Assembly: GCF_001649575.2 (NCBI RefSeq)
Contig: NC_051439.1
Span: 8,284,701 to 8,348,700 of the forward strand
Length of the DNA stretch: 64,000 bases
From: Kryptolebias marmoratus
Taxonomy: Eukaryota; Chordata; Actinopteri; Cyprinodontiformes; Rivulidae
Direction of reading: 5' to 3'
Shown here: in pieces, positions 10,383-22,616 of the stretch
Layout of the letters: every line of letters begins with the position of its first letter
Numbering within the stretch: the first letter of the stretch is position 1
The notes under the pieces: generated by a model
The model's database searches: none
Told to the model about the DNA's origin: nothing
The model's input: only the letters and a program-made list of their open reading frames with translations
Position numbers and translations under genes: made by a program

Positions 10383-11359
10383 TATTCCACAATTTATTCC
10401 AGGGAAAGACTGACAGTTTTTTGGGTCATGAAGCAGCTGTTCAAGTCAGCGGTTCGTCCTCCCTCCGCAAGAATAAGGAATTAGTACATTTCAAATTAGA
10501 TAACGACAAACGCCGGAGCTGGAAGGGGGGAAAAAGTATGACAATATGTCCGCCGCACAGAATAAAACATTCAAACTTCAACTTTTATTTATTCCCATAG
10601 AGGAAAATAAGCAACACTGCTCATTTTTGCCACATTAACATGAACAATGTTATGTTTGTTTATCTCCACCACACTTTTTTTAAAATTTATTTTTTATTTT
10701 GAAATTCAAGCAATATTTTTTTAAAAAATGAACATTTCTCATATATGACGTCTTTGAGTGGAGTTGGACGATGCTGGAATGGCTCTTTTTAGAAATCCAG
10801 TTGTGTTGTGGCCATCGGCGTACCGTAGAGGTTGACGTAGTTCGGCCCCCGGTTCTACAACCATCACTGTGGGACGTGCTTTTTTTTTTGTTGTTGTTTT
10901 TTTGTCGATTTCACGATCAACATGTCGGTTTCCTCCTTAACCCGCGTTCCTATGCTGCTATGTTTATGTCCTCTGCGTTTGTGAGGAGGGGCCGAATTTG
11001 TGCACAGAGCTGTGTATTGTTTTTGTGCATGTGTGCACATTCAGCACGGGTCAGGCCCCTTGGAAACAGCAGCAGAGGTCCTCTGCTTTTAAGTGGATTA
11101 AAACTCCAGCACAATCCCCCGGAGCCAGCAGGCATTGGACAGACCGGGTGTAGTTTAGATCAGGACTTAAGACTGATTATCTCTCATGCTGTCTTTGTTT
11201 TTCGCTGCTACTGTTGCGTATACGGGGGGATCTGTGCCGTGCTTGATAAACCAGAGGCGGATATTTAGTATCCGGGGTGTAAATTTGTGCTTTTCCCGTT
11301 AATTTGGCTGACTCTTGTGTACGTCGGAACTTCGACCCCCCCCCCCCTTTGAATCCGAC

Positions 11360-11935
11360 TTTGTCTGTTAGCAAAATATCTCGCGCACCGCTCGGTGTAT
11401 TTTAGCGAAACCTTCGGAGAGTAATCGCTGGGCGGATCTCTTCAGCTGATTGCTATTTGAGGCCAACCCCGTTCAAGATGGCCGCCACAGCCAGCTGACC
11501 TCGCAAAGCAGAAAAACGGCTACAACTTGGTCAATATTGCAGATTACGCGCTGGAAATTGGCGCGGAAGTAGCTGAGAGTCATCCGCAGCACGTGCTCTG
11601 AGCACGACTCAAAAAAAAAATCTTTGCCTAAAACTTTGGCATTACCTGTTGGAGTCTGCCATGTTTGTTTGTTAGCAAAGCAGCTAATAAATTGGATGGA
11701 ATTGAATGAAACATGTTTGTGTTTTGTAAGGACTAATAAATATAACTAAATGTGTATCCAATGACAGCCAAATAGTTATAAATACATCTACACCTGATTA
11801 ACCTTTGGAGTCAATCCAATTCAAGATGGCCGCCACACCTAACAGATCTTAGCCGACACAAAGATGGCTGTAACTCAGCCGGTTTCAGCTACAATTTCAT
11901 GTAGTAGTAGCAACACGTGCTCATGAAACATTGTT
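11360..11935 (+). mobile_element. Family A element, two monomers
   Basis: Monomer starts at 11372 and 11676 (304 bp apart). Both carry the TTCAAGATGGCCGCCACA block. Right end truncated. Confidence 0.65.
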
Positions 11936-11938
11936 TTG

Positions 11939-12000
11939 TTCCAGTCTCCAAAGAGCCATCTACAACAGGTAAGATATTATTTGTTCACACCCTTGAAACT
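11939..12000. mobile_element. Solo right end of an FB element
   Basis: CATCTACAACAGGTAAGATATTATTTG matches the right arm ends of FB2-FB4 over its first 20 bases; no left arm seen nearby. Confidence 0.45.
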
Positions 12001-12229
12001 AAAGGCAAGTATATCAGTTTCTTGCACGCACAGTTAGCAGTATGCTCTGCCCTTGTGTCAAATCTGTAAACTTCCAGTGGAAATAATCCCTAATCTGTCA
12101 ACTACAGTGTTCACTGCAAACCAAACAGCTACATGCTCAAAATCCCAGAGAGAAAGAAAGTGATTATCTTTTATATTGTTATTGTTATAATATTATTCTG
12201 CTTGAATCCCTTGAGCTCCTCTGACACCT

Positions 12230-12785
12230 GAACAGTGTTACAGATCCACTCTCAGCTACTACTACATCAAATCTAAGCTCCAGATCTGTTAAACTGACTG
12301 AGTTAGAGCCACTTTTGTGTTGGCTAGTGTCGATAAGCTGTGGTGGCCATCTTGCGTTGGATTAACACCAAATGTTTATCAGTTGTGGATATGCATCAAA
12401 TGATTATTTCCTGAAAGTTTTATTAAAATACTTCTTTTAGTTCATGAGATATTTTGCTAACAGACAAGCAGGGTTGACGAGCGGTTAAAGTGAAAGTTTC
12501 AAGCAAAGATCAGCAGCTCTTGGAGTATGTGTTGTGAATGACTCTCATCTTCTTCTATAACAGATTTTAGCTCAATTTTTGTAAAATTGACTGAGTTAGA
12601 GCCATTTATGTGTTGGCTAAGTTCTGTTAGCCGTAGCAGCCATCTTGAATTGAGTTGACTCCAAAAGCTAATCAGCTGTAGATGTACATCCAACGATTGT
12701 TTCCTGAATGTTTCATCAAAATCCGTCCAGTGGTTCATGAGATATTTTGCTAACAGACAGACAGACAAACACACCTCCACGCCTC
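12230..12785 (-). mobile_element. Family A element, two monomers
   Basis: Two minus-strand monomers each end in CATGAGATATTTTGCTAACA (near 12446 and 12737), followed at the outer end by an ACAGACAGACAAACACAC tail. Confidence 0.7.
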
Positions 12786-13067
12786 CACCTTTCAGAACCG
12801 ATGGGCTTCTTAGAGAAGAGGACGTCCTCTAACAAGACCAACGTTGTTTTTGGCGAAACCTTAAAAATAAAGACAAAAAATTGACTCTAACAATCCCATT
12901 TTTCCGTCGTCACTTTTGCTTTGACTTTTTGAAAAAGTTGCTTTTCTTCAATTTTTTTGTCTCTGGAAAAATATAATAAAAAAAAGAAAAAGAGACAAGA
13001 GTGCAAAAAGAAATCCTTTAAAGACTTTGTTTTCTTCTTCCAGAGATACAATGTGACTCATAACTTT

Positions 13068-13160
13068 CAATCAGTCAATCTTTATTGATAAAGCACCTCT
13101 CGTACGACAAAGATTAACAATAATTTACAGCAGATTAAAAATACAAGCAAACAGAAACAC
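13068..13160 (-). mobile_element. LINE/SINE 3' tail fragment
   Basis: CAATCAGTCAATCTTTATTG followed by ATAAAGCAC is the reverse complement of a common fish non-LTR tail (AAATAAAGATTGATTGA type). Confidence 0.45.
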
Positions 13161-13219
13161 ACAAGAGGACTGAAAACAGTGATAAGTTGTAAAAAAAATA
13201 ACTAGAATTAGATAAACGA

Positions 13220-14112
13220 AAAGCTTTGGGACGAATTTTAACAAAACTCTCAGAAAGTAATTATTGGATGGAGGTCAACAACTGATTCAAGATGGCAGCC
13301 ACGGCAAAGTCATTTTCGCAAACACAAATATGGATTTAACTCAGTGACTGAAATCTGCTGTGGTAGGAGCTGAGCGTCATCCTCAACACATAATTTGAGT
13401 GTGACACATTAAATATTAATTTTTGGGATCAGCCCCGTCTGTCTGTTAGCAAAATATCTCATGAACCACTGGAGTGTTTTCAGTGAAACTTTCAGGAAAT
13501 AATCACTAGATACACATCTACAACTGATTAACTTTTTTAGTCAGCCAGATTCAAGATGGCCGCCACAACTAACTGAGCTTAAAAAACACAGAAATGGCCA
13601 TAAATCAGTCAATTTTACAAATATTGACTTAAAAATTGTGTGTGGTAGTAGCTGAGACTGACCTCCAATACATATTCTGAGCACTAACAGATTGCTTGGA
13701 TCTTTGTTTAAAACTTTGGCCTTGAATATTTGGAGTCTGTTAGCAAAATATCTCATGAACCACTGGACTGTTTTCAATGAAACTTTCAGGAAATAATCAC
13801 TAGATGTAAGTCTTCAACTGATTGACCTTTGGAGTCATCCAGATTCAAGATGGCCGCCACAGTTAATGAACATTAGCTAACACAAACATGGCTATAGGTC
13901 AGTCAATTTTACAGATATTGAGCTGAATTTTGATGCGGTAGTAGCTGAGAGTGGTTCGCTTCATATATTGTGAGCACGGCATCTTGTAATAATGCAGGAG
14001 ATCGTGTCAAACGTTATTTTCAAGGTTTGGCCAAAACGGCTACAACTACATTCATTTCTGAACATAAAACAATTTTAGTACGGGTGGTGATATTCATTCC
14101 TTGGATGAATGC
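13220..14112 (+). mobile_element. Family A element, three monomers with 3' terminus
   Basis: Monomer starts near 13220 (truncated), 13449 and 13744 (295 bp apart). Carries the GATGGCCGCCAC and GTAGTAGCTGAG blocks, and ends in the palindrome-like CATTCCTTGGATGAATG followed by CTAC at 14094-14114. Best copy for building a consensus. Confidence 0.75.
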
Positions 14113-15007
14113 TACCTGACTAGTGAGAAATTAAAATTAGGGGGAGAAACAAACAAACAAAAAAAAGCGGTAAAGATCATTGTGACTATGTCTAAAAATG
14201 ACCACTCAGGGGCTCCGTTTTATGGCCACAGAAGTCCAAAAATGAAGAAAGACAGGCTCGTATTTACCAAGAACATTTACAAAAATGATCACTTCGCTGT
14301 TCTAACCAACGTCTCTGTTGGCACAATTCACCACGTAATTACCTGCAGTGCTCAGTGATTAATGTAGCTGAATTGAATTTTTGAAGCTTGAGATGATTTG
14401 CACGTGTATTAAGAAATAATTGCGACATTTTAACAAGGGTCAATCCTTCCGATATTCCTTAATCTCTCTTTAAGTTCTGTATTTTAGCTTTGGTTTGGCT
14501 TTAAAAAAAATAAGTGTGTAGCATTAAGGCAAAAGAGTATTAATGAAAAAGAAAAAAATGGGTTTTATTTGTTTATAAATGGCTTTAAGCGCAAAAATAA
14601 TGACTTAATTTCCTTCTCATACGTGTAAGGATAACGTCACGTTTACGTAAAAATAATAATGTCGATCAGAGATTTTTAGAGACATCAGCAGAAATTGTTG
14701 CTTTCTGACAACTCGTTTGCAAAACAAAAGCTAAAACCAGCAGAATAGTAGCTTAAAGGTAAAATTAGCACAACAGTGCTAACTTTAAAAAAAAAAAGAA
14801 AATACGCTGGAGAGATTTCAAAGATCATAACATTTTTCAGGGGTCTCATTGCATTTCTTAAGGAAAAAAAAAAACGTTTAAATATGTTCACAAATACCAA
14901 AAGTCCTAAATGAGCTGAACACTTTGATACCTGAAGGGCTAAAGTAGCTGAAAGCATGATGAAGTAGTTTGAGTCCAAAAACATATAAAACAGGAGAACT
15001 GTGTGAA

Positions 15008-15020
15008 TGCTGACTCAGCA
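15008..15020 (+). promoter_or_regulatory. perfect T-MARE / ARE (NRF2-sMaf site)
   Basis: TGCTGACTCAGCA is a complete 13-bp Maf recognition element and contains the antioxidant response core TGACnnnGC. NRF2-small Maf heterodimers bind such sites, and KEAP1 is NRF2's inhibitor. The site is intergenic, 11 kb downstream of keap1, outside recognised repeats. Confidence 0.5.
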
Positions 15021-16236
15021 ATCACACAATTAGAAGACACTCTGCAGCTTCCAGATTGTTCACAGAGGGTTCCCAATTTCTTTGGGTGAGCCCCAAGGCT
15101 TTGTTCTCGTGTCACAACAATTAAAAAAAAAAAAAAATTGAAAATCTGTCTCGAACCCTCCTGTATTTAGTTTCTGTACTTGTGGAGCACTAAAGCTGTA
15201 TTTTATTTTGTTAATATGTATACAGACTTTTTTGACCAAAAAGTGGAATTTTTAGTTTGATTCCAATTGAAAAATTAGCGTTTTCTCATAATTTTAGGTC
15301 CCCAACTAGTCCCCCTCAACAAATATCTTTAATGAACCGTGTTCGGCCATCTATTTTTGTTTTTTTGACACGTCTCCGTGACGATGTTGCACAGAAGCCC
15401 AGTTATAGCTTTCTGATCGGTCCAACTGCGTCGCCCCAAGAGAAAGGTTCGTAAACCGAGGGTACAGATTTACGCATGGCTCTTTTTCTTTCCTCAAATG
15501 GAAAAAAAAGACACCAGAAGCCTTGGGTGCTCAGAGCAAGCACTCAATTAGCAAGGACTTTAATGAAAACTCACAAAGTTGGGGGGTTATGTGTCGCAGT
15601 TTAACTGAGGCGAACAACATGACGCATCACGCGAACCCAAATAATCCACCTATTTCAAATAGAAAAGGGATGACAGCTTTAAAAACAATGTTTCACCTTA
15701 GAGTCTTTGATTAAAATCATTTAAAGGACCCAAATTTTGGACATGTTAAAAGCGTTTTCTTGAGTTCGGGTTTGGGTTGGATTGCCACCTCTGGTCTCAG
15801 ATTTCAGACTCTGATGTAGACTAGAACATGGAAGCCTCCTTCCATAGTTTTCTTTTTGTATTTTTTTATTTTATTTTTGGCCCATCCTTGTCAACTTTCA
15901 CGTGTGTTTTTCTCCTCACGAGTGACGCTTTCCCCGTCCACTGGATCGGATCGACCGGGCCGAGCCTCTGAAGTCTCATTCATGCCCATGACACATCTGG
16001 TTTCCTTGGACACTTTCTGGTTGCCAGGAGTGAGATTTTACTCTCCGGTGACATCACCTTCCAGCCGCCCCTGACCTCCCCAGTCTTCGTTGTGACGATA
16101 AGGCTGAGGAAGTGGGATGGCAACAATGTTTTAAAATTTAATTAAAAAAAAACATGAAAAGCTCTCCGAGTCGTTTTAAAATCTGATTCCACGAGGGCTG
16201 AAACAGAATCAGGCCCCACAGAACCCCATAGAGCAC

Positions 16237-16370
16237 GTGTATGTGTGTGTGTGTGTGTATGTGTGTGTGGTGGATGCACATATACCTGTGTGCGTGTGTG
16301 AGCAGGAATTTGTGTGTGTGTGGGTAAACATAAAAGCGCACGTGTGTGTGTGTGTGTGTGTGTGTTTGTG
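16237..16370. repeat. interrupted (GT)n array
   Basis: Alternating GT with interruptions; low-complexity ORFs on both strands here are not genes. Confidence 0.9.
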
Positions 16371-16659
16371 TCTACTCCAGCTAGCCTCTAATGGGGATCA
16401 TGTGTGGAGTCAGCAGTGCAGACACACAAAAACATGTTAACCCGAACCCTCCCCCCCTGCCCCCCCTCTCCCCCGCGCATGGTCCGCATTAACACGCATG
16501 TGCACGCCGGCAGACACACAAGACACGTGCACGCAAATATGCGCACAGAGCGTGCCTCAGTCAGCGAGTTAAGAACAACTCCTAGGGGAGGTAAAGCACC
16601 AGTTTCTCTCCGAGTGTGTGCGTGTGTGTGGCAGAACACACACTTTGTTTCAGGAGGAT

Positions 16660-16716
16660 GGGGGATGGTGTGTGTGCGTGAGTGTGTGTGTGTGTGTGTG
16701 TGTGTGTTTCACAAGA
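16660..16716. repeat. (GT)n array ending at a gap
   Basis: GTGTGT run to 16708, then an N gap starts at 16717, so true length is unknown. Confidence 0.9.
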
Positions 16717-16766
16717 NNNNNNNNNNNNNNNNNNNNNNNNNNNNNNNNNNNNNNNNNNNNNNNNNN
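16717..16766. other. assembly gap (50 N)
   Basis: N run between a GT array and a GA-rich tract. Confidence 0.99.
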
Positions 16767-17459
16767 GGGGAGGGGAGGGAAGGAGAAGAAGGGGGCCAAA
16801 GAGAGAAAGGAGAAAGATATGGCCAGTGAGCAAAGGCAAAAGGATGAAATGTGTGTGTGTGTGTGTGTGTAGAAAGAGAAGGAAAGCTAGCAGAGAGAAA
16901 GCAGAAGATCGACAGGGAGGATAGGGTGAGTATCTGAGGAGAAAAGGAGAGAAAGGAAGGGCGGCCGAGGGGCCCTGCGTGGGGGGTGGGGGTGTTGGAG
17001 GAGGCCCTGTAGTTTCGGCCGAGGGGCAAGACAGTCGACGACACGTTTACCCAAACCCTCACCCAGACCTCTACATCAGCGCAACAAAGCTTCACCTTTG
17101 ATCGTTTTTTTTGATAACTTCTGATCCCGTTGGCTCCACGGATCACCCGTCCTGAGCGGGGGCGGGGGGGTGGAGGATTTGAAAGCACCGAGTGATCAGG
17201 GCTTGGTTCGAGAATAATCTAACAAACCACGTCAGATTAACAGCCCCTCTTTCAGATTATGGCGGCGGAAAAAACTGCTGCCTTTGGGCGTTCCCCCGCA
17301 CAAAGCGGTCAAACCTCCGGTAAAGTCCCGTTCTTTTCCCGGGGTGGGAAATACACACACAACCACACACACAGTAAATTGTACTTTAACCACACACCGT
17401 TTGTACTCATCCCCAAGCTTCTGGAAGAACTCTGGCTGATGTTCAACCGCTCATCCTTG

Positions 17460-18290
17460 ACAGAATTGGTGGAGTTCCTTTAAACTAGTTGGTCACTTGG
17501 TAAGGACTCGGCTTTTGAGCAAAGTCCACAATAATTCCGAGGTCTGGGCTTTGGGAAGGCCGTTCCAGAATCTGAATAATGTTCGCCAGTTTTAGTCGTT
17601 CAGACACCAGTCTTCATGAAGTGTTTGGGACCGTTGTCCTGTTGGAACGTCCAAGCGTCAGACGTCCAGCTGCTGATTTGAGGTGAAGTTGATGAATTCG
17701 GAGCTAGTCCTCCTTTGGCACTCTTCCGTCCACTTTGTGCAATGCACAAGCACGATGCTACCGCCACCGTGCTTGAGAGTATGAAGCGTTCTTGGCTTTA
17801 AAAGCCTCTCCTTGAGTGGTGTCCCATCCTGGTCCTGGTGGGCCACTATCCTGCACGTTTTAGGTGTTCCTCTGCTTTGACACGCTTGTTCTGTATAACC
17901 GAATGCTTACCAGGCTTCTGCGGAACTCGGAGACTTGATGAAGAGCAGAGACGTACCTAAGACCTGCAGGATGGTGGTCCTCCAGGACCAGGATTGGACA
18001 CGACCGCCTTGAACAAACTTCTTGCCGCCGTGGCCAACAGGTCAGTCTTTGTGTTGCCTGAGCATAAAACCTTTCTCCAGGAGGCATTTGGCTTCTCCAT
18101 CGAGCTTGGAGCAGGAGCTTGTTTCTTGGTCGGCAGCCTCTCAGTCCGTGGCAATGGGAGACTGTCTTCACCTGTGGACGACTGGAGCAAGTTCCAGTTC
18201 ATGGTAGACCCGAGCCTTTTTAGGGTTCCGGCTCGTTCCCTAACACTCTGACCAATTTCCTTTCATCTAGACGGATGGAAGTTTCCGGCA
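17460..18290 (-). pseudogene. Tc1-like transposase relic
   Basis: Minus-strand pieces LKHGGGSIVL (near 17770) and WRKVLCSGNTKTDLL (near 18070) fit the Tc1 catalytic core (KHGGGSIMLWG and WKKVLWSDE motifs), with the usual flank text AGGTCTGGGCTTTGGGAAGG at 17540. Frames are broken. A hAT-type miniature element is nested in it at about 17813-18011. Confidence 0.7.
17813..18011. mobile_element. Miniature hAT-like element nested in the Tc1 relic
   Basis: Inverted ends: GTGTCCCATCCTGGTCCTGG on the left and CCAGGACCAGGATTGGACAC on the right, plus inner GTTTTAGGTGTTCC against TACCTAAGACCTGC. It splits the Tc1 motifs. Exact boundaries and target duplication not resolved. Confidence 0.6.
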
Positions 18291-18413
18291 AGTATAAATG
18301 TGTGTAAGTAATTTTGGTAATAAGTTTAGATAAATATTTGTATTATATATATATATATATTTATGTTCCTTTTATTGAGTGTCTTCGGGCCCAGGTATTG
18401 GTGCGCTCCAGTT

Positions 18414-18424
18414 ATGAGTCAGCA
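18414..18424 (+). promoter_or_regulatory. second ARE-like site
   Basis: ATGAGTCAGCA has an AP-1 core plus the GCA flank that NRF2-sMaf prefers. Motif only; a near (AT)n repeat lies upstream. Confidence 0.3.
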
Positions 18425-18889
18425 GTCAGTTTGAGTCATTTCTGGAATGGTGTGGATTGGCACAGTCACACTTTGTAATAAACACAAAAATAACACGTTC
18501 GCTTCACTTGTTCCCACCTTTGGGTCTCTGCCTTTGTGGTCCCTCAACCAACAAAACACTCATCGACAAATAATTTCCAACAACGAATCATTATTAATCG
18601 GCTGCACCTAGTTTTGTGCCTCCCATTTGGACCAAAAGTGGTGCGAAACTTAGGAGCATCACTGTGTTACAATCTACATGCTGTACCAACAATGGAGGAA
18701 ATAAACAGGATTTCTGAGCGAGAATGCAATTATTAAAACAGAGATTCATATAAATATTCTATTCAAAATCACTGTATTTGGATATGGAAAAATAAAAATG
18801 AATATAGCCCCAATTTATGAGCTTTTTTATTTATTAATTATTCTCACCTGCCGCCAAAAGGTAAAAAGTGGTAGATCATGTTTTTGCCC

Positions 18890-19585
18890 ACATCTATGTG
18901 TGTCTGTCAGCAAAATATCTCATGAACCACTGGATGAAGTTTAATGAAACTTGCAGAAAGTAATCCCAAGATGTACGTCTACAACAGCCCAATTCAAGAT
19001 GGCTGCTACAGTCAGCTGACTGTAAAAAATGCAAAAATGGCTATAATCTAATCAGTTTTACAGAAATTGATCTCAAATTTGGCGTGGTAGTTGCTGACAT
19101 TGATCCCCAACACACATTCTGAGGGCAAGAAGATTGTACAAGACCTTTGTTTAAAATCATGCCATTACTTACTCTGAGTCAACTTTGTCTGTTAGAAAGA
19201 TATTCCATGAACCACAAAACAGATTTTAATGAAACTCTTAGAAAGTAATATTTGGATGTACATCTACAAATCATTAACTTCTGGAGTCAATCCAATTCAA
19301 GATGGCTACCACAGCTAATTGACCTTAGCAGACACAAAAATGGCGATAACTCAATCAGTTTTACATATATTGAGCTAAAATTTGATATGAAAGCAGCTGA
19401 GAGTCATCCACAACACATACTCTTAACATGACGTCCTGTGACATTGCACAAGGTCGTGTTGTAACTTTATTTTTAAGGTTTGACCAAAACAGCCACAACT
19501 ACCTGGCTCCTCGTGATTATCTTAGTTTAAAACTCGGGCACGATGGGTGGAGGGTGATATACATTCCTTCAAGGAATACTAAACC
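18890..19585 (+). mobile_element. Family A element, two monomers with 3' terminus
   Basis: Monomer starts at 18911 and about 19196 (285 bp). Ends in the near-perfect palindrome CATTCCTTCAAGGAATA followed by CTAA. Contains all blocks of the consensus. Confidence 0.75.
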
Positions 19586-20308
19586 TTTCATTTAGGTAGT
19601 TTTAAGGTACAGGAACACATTATTGTATTCCCAAAAGAGCTCAAAACCATCGTCACACTTTTCTAATAGCAGCTGATCAAGTATTAAAAACCTCCAAAGT
19701 GAAATGTCACCAGAGCCTCTTAAAGAACTACACCCAGAGCTCCTCAGAAGGTGACAGGAAAACAGCATCTGAAATTACTCTACTAGTTGAAAGAAAATAA
19801 CATCTGTAGACTGTCTGAGCCGCCAATTATACCACCACACACTCAGTTTGTGTCTCTGATAAAAAAACGGGGAGGGGTGGCGGCGGGTCTAGTAAGCGTT
19901 CAAACGTTTCTGCGAGGACTCACAATCTGGATCCAATTTGACATCCAGGGCAACATATGTTTCTGTCGCAAGGTTTCAGGTCAAATGTAAATAAAAGACT
20001 CTCAGCCCCCTTTATGTTGCGAATTCTTCACACAAAAGCAAAAAAAAAAAGAAAAAAAAAAAGACATTTGGCACGTCGCTGGATCCATGCTAAATCTATG
20101 ACACATGTTTAAGTGGAGTATTGAATGACGTGTTGCTCCCTTCCGCATGAGAAAAATCCGAAGCGGCTTCGTTCATTCCTGTAGTTTCTGCTTGACGACT
20201 GGAATATTTGAACTTTCGTCAGCTAAAACTGTAAAATCAAACACTTTTTTTATCAATAAAAATGACCGCGGCTGGTTTTACAACAAAGTCCGTCAGTACT
20301 GTGAGGTC

Positions 20309-20866
20309 AGGCTTAAAGCAGGCTCTGTGGAAAAGTTTTGAAATATAAATATCTTACCTGTTGCAGATAGATTTTTGAGCTACGCCAGGTTAGCGAAACA
20401 GAGTCTAATGTGGATCAAATTGACAAGCGAATGGCTAGTAATGTAATGTAATTCAATGTAAAATTAAACAGAATTACACGCAAGCACATTTTTTTAATCC
20501 TTTGCGTCACAACCTGGAGACTTCCTAGCTAGCTTGAGCAGGACCAAAGTAATTAAAAAGTCTCAAAAGTTGCAGAGCGGTGAATCAAGTTTTACACTGC
20601 ACCCAATTCCACATTACTGAAATGTAATAATAGTCCTGCAGGAAGGGCACCAGAAGCACTACAGCTAGCTGCTGCTGCTGTTAGCGTTTGCGGATGACTA
20701 CAGAATTCAAAACAACCGCCTAAAACAAAACTGGCCCCAGCTGGATAACTCAAACTAGCTGTTAGCTCGTCAGACTCTGTTCTTCAGGCTGACGTTGCTC
20801 AACTATCTATCTACAACAGGTAAGATATTAGTTGTTCATAACCTACAGAAGCCCGCTTCAAAAGCC
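20309..20866. mobile_element. Foldback element FB3
   Basis: Left arm GCTTAAAGCAGGCTCTGTGG ... ATATCTTACCTGTTGCAGAT; right arm ATCTACAACAGGTAAGATAT ... AGCCCGCTTCAAAAGC, inverted. Ends are homologous to FB2 and FB4. Confidence 0.7.
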
Positions 20867-21689
20867 CTGAACTGTTGGTTTAATATATCAGCAATGCTGC
20901 ATGACTGAGACTCTGTTTCGGACAGAGGAATACTCAGAGATAGGCCCGCATTCACTGGCTGATGGAGAGCTTCTTTTGTTTGTTTATCATAATGTTGTGT
21001 GCTCGCGGTTACAAAACGGGAGCTGTTTTCCCCTAAAATCGTCAAAGCAGTTGTCTCGTGCTTGGCATTCGTCGCTGAGACTACCAACAGGATTGCAACG
21101 CTGCCGCCTTTCAGATCTTGGAGGTCAGGGTTTGGTCCCGGTGAGCCAGCCGCTGTAGGCAGAGTCAGGCCCGGGTACGCGTGTTTGCTGACGCCAGCGC
21201 AGACCGGAAACAGGAGGCTCGGCTTCGTGCAGTCAGGGGGAGAGAACCTGCCGGACTGAACGCCTAGACCCCAAATCTGCAGGAGACTCCCGACGGCTCC
21301 CAACTGCTGACGGGGCGAGGAAACGATCCCGAGGTGCCGTCTTATTGGTCCGCAACCCCCCCTCGGGCTGAATGGATCCCGGCCTCCGGTTAGGAGATGG
21401 TCCTGGTCCCACTCGAGAAGCTCCAATAGCAAGACTGAGCCGTTTGGCGCTGGCAATAAAAAAAAAAAAAAAATTGGCAAGCTCTTCAAGGGCGCAACCC
21501 AACGTTTTCCGAACAAATGTGGCCCCACGTAAGGAGAAATAATCAGGCTTTCCAAGAGTTATCGCCAAGAAGCATTGCTACAAGAAGGAAATAATCGACC
21601 AAATACAAATTTCCTTACTTTTGTGCTGTTTGTATATGCTAACGTTAACAAGATGCACGGCTGATCATCATCCTTCATGACATGCCGCC

Positions 21690-22330
21690 TTTCACCGCCG
21701 CCGCCGCTGAACGAGCTCTGTATGTGTGAACCGAAGGACACCAGGTGAAGCAAACATACCGCTCCAGCTTGAGTGAACGTCTGGAGACGTGTCTCGAGCC
21801 AGCGTGACGCTAGCAGCTAATGGTTTTTCCCGGGCGCGTGTATCTTCAGGGCGCGCTCGCCAGTCAGCCATGGGAACTTTGCGCGTCTGACTGCGAGTCC
21901 GTGGAGCTGCCCTGTCAGAAATAGGCCGGGTTGGGTTCAAAAATGTTTCATAAGCCGAGGCTGACCTCCTTCCTTTCTGCTTCCCCCCACACCCCTCCCC
22001 GGTCTCTCTGCCTCTTCTGTCTCCCTTGTACCCAAACATCACGACAGTCGACGCAGAACCGTTCGTTCCCCGCGTCGTTTACGGGTTGCTCTGCGACTCA
22101 TACCCTTCCCAACGAACCGGCGAGGGGGAGACGGTTGACACGGCGCCGTGGCTTGCCATCGCAAGGGTGCACGGATCGGCGTGCGCCTCCCCGCAAAGTC
22201 ACTTTTCCACGCGCGCGGGGACGTAATTGCGCGCACGTGCCTCCGTGTTCGCCTCAGCCCGCCGCTCGACTGCCATCTGAATCTGTGGCACGTACGGCGG
22301 AGCTACGGAACAGCAGATTGGCAGTCAGGA
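21690..22330. promoter_or_regulatory. CpG-dense region, possible orphan promoter
   Basis: CG-rich sequence with CGCGCGCGGGGACG and GCGCGCACGTG type blocks, ending in GA-rich sequence. Lies 12 kb upstream of the ssbp4 start codon. Could be an upstream alternative promoter or regulatory island; no transcript evidence. Confidence 0.3.
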
Positions 22331-22359
22331 GGGAGGAGAGGAGGTGGGGGGGTAAAAAN

Positions 22360-22616
22360 AGACAAATAGAGATACAGAAAAACAGAGACTGGCTCAGAAC
22401 AGGGGGGGGGGCATCAGCATACAGCAGCAGGCTGTGGTGTTCCAAGCAGCAGCAGTAAAAATAGGAGAGAGGGGAAGCAGAGGAAAGAGAGAAAGACTTG
22501 AGTTAGACAAATAGAGATACAGAAAAACAGAGACTGGCTCAGAACAGGGGGGGGGGCATCAGCATACAGCAGCAGGCTGTGGTGTTCCAAGCAGCAGCAG
22601 TAAAAATAGGAGAGGG
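22360..22616 (+). repeat. 145-bp tandem duplication next to an ambiguous base
   Basis: GACAAATAGAGATACAGAAA begins at 22361 and again at 22506; about 110 bases then match almost perfectly. A single N stands at 22359, at the left edge. Either a very recent duplication or an assembly artefact. Confidence 0.8.

Larger units (their letters stand above)
14115..17460. other. intergenic, no recognised gene
   Basis: AT-rich DNA to about 15850, then simple repeats: GT runs at 16237-16370 and 16660-16708, a 50-base gap at 16717-16766, GA-rich 16767-16960. Contains the MARE at 15008. No coding signal. Confidence 0.6.

Noticed and set aside
13220..14112. tandem repeats as a possible CRISPR array
   Set aside because: Monomers are about 295 bp, diverged and without spacers; eukaryotic dispersed repeat.
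20836..21555. 239-residue minus-strand ORF, the longest complete one outside gaps
   Set aside because: No recognisable domain, low-complexity phenylalanine run from a poly-A tract, and composition like surrounding repeat-rich DNA; overlaps the end of FB3. Best explained as chance.
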